From positions 1 through 34,790 of the forward strand of contig JADYZV010000136.1 of NCBI GenBank assembly GCA_020852965.1: a stretch of DNA of 34,790 nucleotides. The letters run 5' to 3'. Positions 28,701 through 34,790 of this stretch are shown in pieces (positions within the stretch are counted from its first letter, which is position 1; every line of letters starts with the position of its first letter). Made by a program: the position numbers and the translations under genes. Origin of the DNA: Pirellulaceae bacterium. GTDB taxonomy: Bacteria; Planctomycetota; Planctomycetia; Pirellulales; Pirellulaceae. The notes below the pieces were generated by a model. That model did not search any database and was not told where the DNA came from. It saw nothing but the letters and a program-made list of their open reading frames with translations.

Positions 28701-30911
28701 ATGGATGTGCGGACACAGCTTTCTTTGCAGGGTATCAGTCGCTTCGTCGAAGGTACGCTCGAGAACCCGGCTCAGATGTTGGGGTCTCATGCGATTCAGG
28801 ATGGGGAACGCAAAGCGATTTCAGTGCGTGCGTTTTTGCCAGATAGCCAGCAAGTCTGGCTGGTGGATCACGAGCACAACGAAGTTCGCCCCATGCGGCG
28901 CGTACATCCCTCAGGCTTTTATGAAGCAATTCGGCCCACCCACTCCAACACATCCAATTACCGACTCCGCGTTGCAACCAAAAACGGCGAAATTACTGAG
29001 ATGCATGACCCATACGCAGTCCAGCCCCTGTTGACCGAATTCGATCTGTTCCTGTTTGGCGAAGGTCGCAATTGGCAACTCTATAACAAGATGGGCGCAC
29101 ACCTGCGCACCGTGGACGACGTCGCTGGAACCAACTTTGCTGTGTGGGCACCCAATGCCGATAGTGTACAGGTGATCGGTGACTTCAACAGTTGGAACGG
29201 CGCTCAGCATGTCATGCGTAAGCACATTCCGGCAGGAGTGTGGGAGCTGTTTATCCCCAAATTAGCGGCGGGTGAAAAATACAAATACAAAATTAAGATG
29301 AAGGGTGGGCACTCGATCGAAAAGACCGACCCCTATGGATTCTACGCTGAGCTACCGCCACGCACGGCCAGCATCGTCACTCAGCTAGACGAATTCACCT
29401 GGGACGATCAAGCTTGGATCGATCAGCGCGCTAGCACCGACCCACTGCGCAAAGCCTGCAATATTTACGAATTGCATCTGGGAAGTTGGCGGCGCGATCC
29501 GAGCGGTCATCACGGCTGGATGAACTATCGCGATATTGCGCACCAGTTGGCCGAGTATTGTAATGAGATGGGCTTTACTCACGTCGAGCTGATGCCCATT
29601 TCCGAGCATCCATTTACGGGCTCGTGGGGCTATCAAACCGTCGGCTATTTCGGCGTCACCAGCCGCTATGGCACCTGCGAAGACTTCATGTATTTCGTCA
29701 ATCACTGCCACCAACATGGTATCGGCGTGATCTTGGATTGGGTCCCTGCCCATTATCCCAAAGACGGCCATGGATTGCGCCACTTCGACGGCTCAGCGCT
29801 CTACGAACATGCCGATCCACGGCAGGGCGAGCATCCCGATTGGGGGACGATGATCTTCAACTATGGACGCAATGAAGTTCGCAACTTCCTGGTTTCCAAC
29901 GCGTTGTTCTGGCTCGACAAATACCACGTCGATGGTTTGCGCGTCGACGCGGTCGCCAGCATGTTGTACCTCGACTACAGTCGCAAAGAGGGTGAGTGGA
30001 TTCCGAACGAATATGGTGGACGCGAGAATCTGGGCGCTATCCACATGCTGCGCGAATTCAACGAACAGGCTCACGCTCAGTTCCCTGGTGTGATCACCAT
30101 GGCAGAAGAGTCGACTGCTTGGCCCGGCGTAAGTCGTCCGACCAGCAGTGGTGGACTCGGCTTTTCGATCAAGTGGAATATGGGCTGGATGAATGATACG
30201 TTGCGCTACATGCACCACGACGCCATCCATCGCCAATACCATCAAGACGAGCTGACGTTTAGCTTGATCTATGCCTTCACTGAGAATTTCGCTTTACCTT
30301 TGTCGCACGATGAAGTGGTCCATGGTAAAGGTGCATTGATTAGCCAAATGTCCGGTGACCTGTGGCAGAAGTTCGCCAACCTGCGTCTGCTGTATTCCTA
30401 CATGTGGACTCACCCCGGCAAGAAACTGCTGTTCATGGGGAGCGAGTTCGCGCAATGGCACGAATGGGATTACGATTCCGAGATCCAGTGGGACCTGCTC
30501 CACTGGGATACGCACAAAGGCGTCAAGTCGATGTTGGCCGATTTGAACAAGATGGTGATTAACGAACCGTCCTTGCACGAATTGGACTTCGACAGTGCGG
30601 GCTTCGAGTGGATCGACTGCATGAACCGACAAGACAGCATGATCAGCTTTATCCGCAAGGCGCAGGATCCAAAAGATTTCGTGATCGTGGCTTGTAATTT
30701 TACCCCGGTCGTTCGCGAAGGCTATTTGATAGGTGCTCCCCGAGCGGGTTTCTATCGCGAAATATTCAATAGCGATTCGTCCTATTACGCCGGTAGCAAT
30801 GTGGGCAATTATCCTGGCATCGAAGCGCATGCCAAGCCGCACCAGGGCCGACCCGCCTCGATGCGAATTAATTTGCCGCCGTTGGCTACGGTTGTTTTTA
30901 AACCGCAATAG
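28701..30911 (+). CDS. glgB: 1,4-alpha-glucan branching enzyme GlgB
   Basis: The 736-residue GH13/CBM48 enzyme makes alpha-1,6 branches in glycogen. It has an extra N-terminal domain (about 15-125), the CBM48 domain (TNFAVWAPNADSVQVIGDFN, 144-163), then the catalytic barrel with VILDWVPAHYP, the nucleophile D416 in DGLRVDAVAS, the acid/base E469 in TMAEES and LSHDEVVHGK. The C-terminal all-beta domain ends in LPPLATVVFKP. The length equals that of E. coli GlgB. GGAG ends at 28700, directly touching ATG 28701, so GTG 28707 (six bases further) may be the real start. It is followed by a hairpin repeat, a CorA-like gene and amylosucrase, all on the same strand, with no glgA or glgC in the window. 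Confidence 0.96.
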   Translation: MDVRTQLSLQGISRFVEGTLENPAQMLGSHAIQDGERKAISVRAFLPDSQQVWLVDHEHNEVRPMRRVHPSGFYEAIRPTHSNTSNYRLRVATKNGEITEMHDPYAVQPLLTEFDLFLFGEGRNWQLYNKMGAHLRTVDDVAGTNFAVWAPNADSVQVIGDFNSWNGAQHVMRKHIPAGVWELFIPKLAAGEKYKYKIKMKGGHSIEKTDPYGFYAELPPRTASIVTQLDEFTWDDQAWIDQRASTDPLRKACNIYELHLGSWRRDPSGHHGWMNYRDIAHQLAEYCNEMGFTHVELMPISEHPFTGSWGYQTVGYFGVTSRYGTCEDFMYFVNHCHQHGIGVILDWVPAHYPKDGHGLRHFDGSALYEHADPRQGEHPDWGTMIFNYGRNEVRNFLVSNALFWLDKYHVDGLRVDAVASMLYLDYSRKEGEWIPNEYGGRENLGAIHMLREFNEQAHAQFPGVITMAEESTAWPGVSRPTSSGGLGFSIKWNMGWMNDTLRYMHHDAIHRQYHQDELTFSLIYAFTENFALPLSHDEVVHGKGALISQMSGDLWQKFANLRLLYSYMWTHPGKKLLFMGSEFAQWHEWDYDSEIQWDLLHWDTHKGVKSMLADLNKMVINEPSLHELDFDSAGFEWIDCMNRQDSMISFIRKAQDPKDFVIVACNFTPVVREGYLIGAPRAGFYREIFNSDSSYYAGSNVGNYPGIEAHAKPHQGRPASMRINLPPLATVVFKPQ

Positions 30912-30929
30912 AAATAGATTTCCTCGGGA

Positions 30930-30981
30930 GTAGCTGCGGTCGCCAGACCGCAGCGATCTACCTTCTGGCGACAGTAGCTAC
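30930..30981. repeat. Hairpin repeat after glgB, GTAGCTGC family
   Basis: GTAGCTGCGGTCGCCAGA (30930-30947) pairs at 16 of 18 positions with TCTGGCGACAGTAGCTAC (30964-30981) across a 16-base loop. It lies 18 bases after the glgB stop and is followed by AGGGTTTTC, so it may work as a terminator. The same arms occur near 9224 and 25380. Confidence 0.6.
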
Positions 30982-31039
30982 AGGGTTTTCAGACAAAAAG
31001 AAGAGTCGAACAGAGATAACGGAATCGCGAGAGGCAATT

Positions 31040-31774
31040 ATGGCGGCACCGCTGATACCATCCAATTGGCAGTTGCCTGACTATTTCCGCAGGCGGCTTG
31101 GTTCCTCGGCCGGGCGACAGAGGTTGATGCAGTCCGAGGGGCAGTTGTTGATCGTAGTCCACCGCGTACCGGAGCCCAACGAGGTGACGCGACGTGGCGT
31201 GCTAGTCTGGTTCGATGGACAACAATGGCGAGCCAGTGATGGCGGTCCTGGAAAGTTGGCTGTTGAAAGCTTGCTCGACGTCTACACCAAAAAAATCGAA
31301 CAGTTTGATCAACAAGAAGCCAAAGCTCAGAGTGCGGCCGAATACCTCCCGTTGCTCGATGGTTTGACTCCGTTGGTCCGCGCAGCGCGCAACCTTTACG
31401 AAGTATTGCAGGAAGCACGCACGGTCGCCAACGAAGTTCACGAACTGATCGACTGGCGCGATCGAGCTTATGACATTTCGCGCACAGCGGAATTGCTCTA
31501 TCAGGATGCAAAGAACTCGATGGAATTGGCGGTTGTTCGCCGCGCCGAAGAGCAGGCAGCCGCTAGTCATAAAATGAGCGTGTCCGCCCATAGACTGAAT
31601 ACGATGGCGGCTATATTTTTTCCACTGGCAACACTCGGTTCCATTTTTGGTACAACCTTCACCGAAAACTGGTCGTGGTCCCAAACGACTGGGCCATTCC
31701 TATGGTTCCTAGTCGTGGGGCTGGTTACCGGCTTTGGATTGGCCGTGTTCGTCAATCGTAGTGAAGCAGCATAA
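31040..31774 (+). CDS. CorA-like membrane protein lacking the GMN motif
   Basis: The 244-residue protein has a soluble N-terminal part (1-90), a long helical stretch (about 100-185) and two C-terminal transmembrane helices (187-205 and 219-238). The segment AHRLNTMAAIFFPLATLGSIFGT followed by a short loop and the last helix copies the plan of the CorA magnesium channel, where the first helix ends in Y/F-G-M-N. Here the sequence is IFGTT, so the GMN selectivity signature is absent and Mg2+ transport is doubtful. The protein is also shorter than CorA (about 316 residues). AGAGG lies six bases before ATG 31040. It lies between glgB and amylosucrase. Confidence 0.65.
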   Translation: MAAPLIPSNWQLPDYFRRRLGSSAGRQRLMQSEGQLLIVVHRVPEPNEVTRRGVLVWFDGQQWRASDGGPGKLAVESLLDVYTKKIEQFDQQEAKAQSAAEYLPLLDGLTPLVRAARNLYEVLQEARTVANEVHELIDWRDRAYDISRTAELLYQDAKNSMELAVVRRAEEQAAASHKMSVSAHRLNTMAAIFFPLATLGSIFGTTFTENWSWSQTTGPFLWFLVVGLVTGFGLAVFVNRSEAA

Positions 31775-31925
31775 CGGGAGCCGTGCCTGCCTGCGATTCG
31801 CACAATTGCAGCAGACATTGATTGCCCAGTACATATTATTCTGAGGAGTTGATTCGATTTCCTTTTCCGAGACGGTTGACAGCGAGAGCATACAAGACAA
31901 ACAGGCCAAGACGCTACGGCGATTG

Positions 31926-33821
31926 ATGCCTGTGTTGGAGCGCGAGTTCGAGGGTCGAGCCGAGCCGGTGGAATGGCATGCCTACGTCCGCCGCATGCGA
32001 CAGACTTTCCCCCGGCTTTTCGAACGCCTGTATCAACTCTATGGCAACTATTACGATTTCTATTACCACGTCGAAGCGGTACTAAAGACCACCACCGAAA
32101 TGTGGCTGCAACGCTCGCCTGAAATGCGAGCTCAAGACGCGCTGCGCGAAGCGGACCCGCACTGGTATCAGTCACAGCGTATGCTCGGAGCGATGTGTTA
32201 CGTCGATCTGTTTGGCGGCGATCTTCAGCGCATCAAAGACAAGATCCCTTACCTGACAGAGATGCACATCACCTACCTGCATCTGATGCCGCTATTTCGC
32301 ACTCCCGAGAAAGATAACGACGGCGGCTACGCAGTCAGCAGCTATCGAGAAGTCAATCCGGCAGTGGGCTCGATGGGGGAGTTGGCCGAGTTGGCCACCC
32401 ACCTGAGACAGCATGGTATTTCGCTCTGCCTCGACTTCATCTTTAACCATACCTCGGACGAACACGAGTGGGCGAAGGCCGCCCTGCGCGGCGAACAGGA
32501 ATTTCAACGCTACTATCGCATGTATTCCGACCGCAAGCTAACGCTGGAGATCGAGCGTTCTCTCCCCGAGGTCTTTCCCGACGAGCATCCCGGACAGTTC
32601 ACCTACAACTCCAAAATGGGTAAGTGGGTGTGGACCACGTTTCACAACTACCAGTGGGATCTGAACTACGAGAATCCCGAAGTTTTCACCAGCATGTTGG
32701 CCGAGATGCTGTTCCTGGCCAACCAGGGAATCGAAATCCTGCGATTGGATGCAGTAGCCTTTATTTGGAAGCAGATTGGAACGTCGTGTCAAAATTTGCC
32801 TCAAGCGCACTGGATCATCCAGGCGTTCAACGACGCCGTGCAAATGGCCGCTCCCGCTATGGTCTTTAAGTCCGAAGCCATCGTGCATCCCGATGAAGTC
32901 AAAAAGTACATCTCCTTCGAAGAATGCCCGCTGTCGTATAACCCGCAACTGATGGCCCTATTGTGGAATTCGCTGGCCACGCGCGAAGTCAAAATGCTCA
33001 GCAATGCGATGGCGCGAGGTTTTGCCATTCCTGAGAATTGCGAGTGGGTCAACTACGTGCGCTGCCACGACGATATTGGTTGGGCCTTTTCCGACGAGGA
33101 CATTATCCACGGCGGATTTGATCCAGCCCTACATCGCAAATTCTTGACGCAGTTCTACACGGGGCAGGTCGAAGGTTCCTTTGCTCGAGGCCAACCCTTC
33201 CAGATCGATCCAGTGACCGGTGACGGACGCGTCAGTGGAACCACCGCTTCGCTAGCGGGCTTGGAAAAAGCGCTCTACGAGCAAGACGAAGAGGAAGTCG
33301 ACCTGGCCGTGCGACGTATATTGCTCATCCATGGGATTATCGTCACCATTGGCGGCGTACCGCTCCTGTACTTGGGAGACGAACTGGCAAGTGAGAACAA
33401 CTACGACTACCAAGAAGTACCCGAGAAGCAGGGCGACTCGCGCTGGCTCCATCGCTTTGCCTTCGACTGGGAGCGCGCCAAGCTGCGCAACGACGCGAGT
33501 ACACCGATCGGTCGCGTCTATCAAGGGCTTATGCGCCTGATCCAAATTCGATTGCAGAACATGGCCTTTCACCGCGGTTCCACCGAAATTATCAACACCG
33601 GCAATGACCAGGTCTTCGGATTCTTCCGCAATCAAGAATCGCAAAGCGTGCTCGTGTTGGGCAACTTTACCGAGCACGAACAGACCTTGTCAGCGCGACA
33701 CCTGCGACAATTGGGCTTGCGACGTACCGTCGTCGACCAAGTCGCTGGCCGCATCGTCACCGCCGCCCAAGAGATGATCCTCGAACCCTATCAGCTCATG
33801 GTCCTCGCGCGCAACGTCTGA
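31926..33821 (+). CDS. Amylosucrase (GH13, sucrose to alpha-1,4-glucan)
   Basis: Amylosucrase transfers glucose from sucrose to a growing alpha-1,4-glucan and releases fructose. The protein follows the Neisseria polysaccharea enzyme along its whole length: READPHWYQSQRMLGAMCYVD, YLHLMPLFRTPEKDNDGGYA, DFIFNHTSDEHEWA, nucleophile Asp in EILRLDAVAFIWKQ, acid/base Glu in FKSEAIVHPDEV, and YVRCHDDIGW. DPVTGDGRVSGT and PLLYLGDELA also match. From ATG 31926 it has 631 residues, but that ATG and TTG 31923 lack a ribosome binding site. The same frame stays open to 31845, and GAGGAG (31843-31848) lies eight bases before an in-frame ATT at 31857. The enzyme may therefore begin about 23 residues earlier, at a rare start codon. 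Confidence 0.94.
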   Translation: MPVLEREFEGRAEPVEWHAYVRRMRQTFPRLFERLYQLYGNYYDFYYHVEAVLKTTTEMWLQRSPEMRAQDALREADPHWYQSQRMLGAMCYVDLFGGDLQRIKDKIPYLTEMHITYLHLMPLFRTPEKDNDGGYAVSSYREVNPAVGSMGELAELATHLRQHGISLCLDFIFNHTSDEHEWAKAALRGEQEFQRYYRMYSDRKLTLEIERSLPEVFPDEHPGQFTYNSKMGKWVWTTFHNYQWDLNYENPEVFTSMLAEMLFLANQGIEILRLDAVAFIWKQIGTSCQNLPQAHWIIQAFNDAVQMAAPAMVFKSEAIVHPDEVKKYISFEECPLSYNPQLMALLWNSLATREVKMLSNAMARGFAIPENCEWVNYVRCHDDIGWAFSDEDIIHGGFDPALHRKFLTQFYTGQVEGSFARGQPFQIDPVTGDGRVSGTTASLAGLEKALYEQDEEEVDLAVRRILLIHGIIVTIGGVPLLYLGDELASENNYDYQEVPEKQGDSRWLHRFAFDWERAKLRNDASTPIGRVYQGLMRLIQIRLQNMAFHRGSTEIINTGNDQVFGFFRNQESQSVLVLGNFTEHEQTLSARHLRQLGLRRTVVDQVAGRIVTAAQEMILEPYQLMVLARNV

Positions 33822-33871
33822 AAGTGTTCAACCCGGACGATTCATGAGCACCTAAGCCAAGTTGCATGGTA

Positions 33872-33890
33872 CCCTCCCGTGTGCGGAGGG
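33872..33890. terminator. Hairpin between convergent genes
   Basis: CCCTCC (33872-33877), a seven-base loop and GGAGGG (33885-33890) form a perfect six-pair stem 50 bases after the amylosucrase stop. It faces the convergent response-regulator gene. No T-run follows, so termination is only suggested. It resembles the outer part of the hairpin at 1009-1054. Confidence 0.4.
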
Positions 33891-34000
33891 CTTCAACGCA
33901 TTGCGGTTCCTTTCGCGGCCTGCGCAGGCGACAGCACATGCGTCGGCCGTTCGCGAAGTCAGGCGAGAGCTCAAGCCACACCAAGTCAAGCAAGGACGAA

Positions 34001-34693
34001 TTAGCCGTTTTCGATAACCCACTGGACGGCTTGGCGAGTCAAGGCGGCCATGTCGTCCAGTTCGAGCTTTTCCTTGATCCGCGCGCGATACGTCTCGATC
34101 GTTTTTGGGCTGAGTTGCATGCGCTCGGCAATGTCGGCTGTCTTCAGGCCACGACCTATCCATTCGAACGTCTGCAATTCGCGATCCGAAAGGGCCTCAG
34201 CCGGCGACTGGCCAGCAGTTTTGTTGCCAGTCACCATGCGGTGCAATAGTTTGGCAGAGAGTTCTTCGCACAGATAGACTTCACCTTTCAACACTTTGCG
34301 AATGGCGTTGACGATGGCTCCCGTGGCATGCTCTTTGTTGATGTAACCCAAGGCACCGGCGCGCAAGGCTCGTTCGGCGTATAGTGAATCTTCGTACATC
34401 GACCACACCAGCAACTTGGTGGGGAGTCCCTCCGCTCGGACGCGTTTGAGCAAATCCAAGCCACTGCTGGTCTTAAGCGAGATATCGACGATGGCCACAT
34501 GCGGGCTGAGGCGACGGATTAGTTCGATACCTTCCTCAACATCCGCAGCTTCACCGACGACTTGCAAATCTGGCTCGATACCTATTCGCATCGACAGCCC
34601 ATCACGCGTCGAGGGATGGTCGTCAATGATTACGATGCGTGACGTGCTGTTTGGAATTTCGGTACTTGTGACCGAGACTGAAAAGACTGCCAT
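34001..34693 (-). CDS. NarL/FixJ-type response regulator
   Basis: The 230-residue protein has an N-terminal receiver domain (about 18-135) with the acidic pair DD (24-25) in RIVIIDDHPSTRDGL, phospho-acceptor D70 in VAIVDISLKTSSGLDLL, Ser 98 in VWSMYED and Lys 120 in GYINKEHA. A LuxR-type helix-turn-helix follows (about 165-228; LSDRELQTFEWIGRGLKTADIAERMQLSPKTIETYRARIKEKL). It is a DNA-binding two-component regulator. No histidine kinase is in the window, and the partner and targets are unknown. ATG 34693 fits the domain boundary. The frame is open to 34777 with Pro/Ala-rich residues and no better ribosome binding site, so the start is not certain. Confidence 0.9.
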   Translation of the reverse strand: MAVFSVSVTSTEIPNSTSRIVIIDDHPSTRDGLSMRIGIEPDLQVVGEAADVEEGIELIRRLSPHVAIVDISLKTSSGLDLLKRVRAEGLPTKLLVWSMYEDSLYAERALRAGALGYINKEHATGAIVNAIRKVLKGEVYLCEELSAKLLHRMVTGNKTAGQSPAEALSDRELQTFEWIGRGLKTADIAERMQLSPKTIETYRARIKEKLELDDMAALTRQAVQWVIENG

Positions 34694-34790
34694 TTTCAGC
34701 GGAGCGGAGACTGCCAACTTGGGTGTTTGAGGGAGTGGTTTTATATCGGGACGTGGGGCTGGCGCAGCTCGTCGCAAGTTTTTTTGCGGA

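Noticed and set aside
1-34790. tRNA, rRNA, riboswitch or phage genes
   Set aside because: Reading the gaps I found no tRNA-like cloverleaf ending, no rRNA segment, no recognisable riboswitch core and no integrase, transposase or structural phage protein. This was done by eye, so a short non-coding RNA could be missed.

Overview
The window looks like chromosomal DNA of a planctomycete, most likely of the Pirellulaceae (Rhodopirellula or Blastopirellula type). The clues are a DUF1559 protein with a pilin-like N-terminus and an H-x9-DG tail, Tat-exported Gfo/Idh/MocA oxidoreductases, a XylR-type AraC regulator with a sugar-binding sensor domain, secreted PQQ-like propeller proteins, and many short palindromic repeats between genes. 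I found no rRNA, tRNA, CRISPR array, transposase, integrase or phage gene. This assignment is inferred from gene content, not from a database search.

Layout. 1-402: decayed C-terminal part of a short-chain dehydrogenase. 473-1836: small stress-type genes (YqaE/Pmp3 membrane peptide, a one-helix membrane protein, a PA2169/DUF2383 four-helix protein). 1955-9158: a large secreted protein of unknown function, infA, an RlmM-like 2'-O-methyltransferase, an orphan MoxR-type AAA ATPase and the helicase HrpB. 9281-12063 (minus strand): deoC, a GNAT acetyltransferase and the XylR/AraC regulator. 12246-17674 (plus strand): DUF1559 protein, small lipoprotein, Tat-exported Gfo/Idh oxidoreductase, secreted nitrilase-fold hydrolase, a two-helix membrane protein and a Tat-exported xylose-isomerase-like TIM barrel. 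Facing these from 18003-20730 are a second Gfo/Idh protein and a PQQ-like propeller. This is probably a sugar-derivative or glycan processing locus under the divergent regulator. 21092-22918: SulP anion transporter with an unusual insertion. 22941-25356: divergent epmB and efp (translation elongation factor P and its lysine aminomutase), then an exported FKBP isomerase. 25472-27320: an M50-like membrane protein with HESTH, and a Dnmt2-type cytosine-5 methyltransferase. 27772-33821: an RNase H-fold protein with a degenerate active site, the glycogen branching enzyme glgB, a CorA-like membrane protein and amylosucrase. Amylosucrase and GlgB together could turn sucrose directly into branched alpha-glucan. 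34001-34693: a NarL-type response regulator.

The intergenic DNA is rich in structure. There are at least three families of short inverted-repeat elements: CGTTCACGAA-ended elements at 6362, 19357 and 26331; an element with perfect 27-bp ends at 26194-26313; and a 279-bp element at 17707-17985 that encloses a perfect 23-bp-arm palindrome. There is also a GTAGCTGC/GTCGCCAGA hairpin family (9224, 25380, 30930) and a three-copy 20-bp tandem repeat at 9165. None carries a transposase gene, so they look like MITE or REP-type elements.

The most notable single genes are the Dnmt2 homologue (probably a tRNA rather than a DNA methyltransferase), the RNase H-like probable pseudoenzyme beside glgB, and amylosucrase, whose reading frame and ribosome binding site suggest a non-canonical upstream start.
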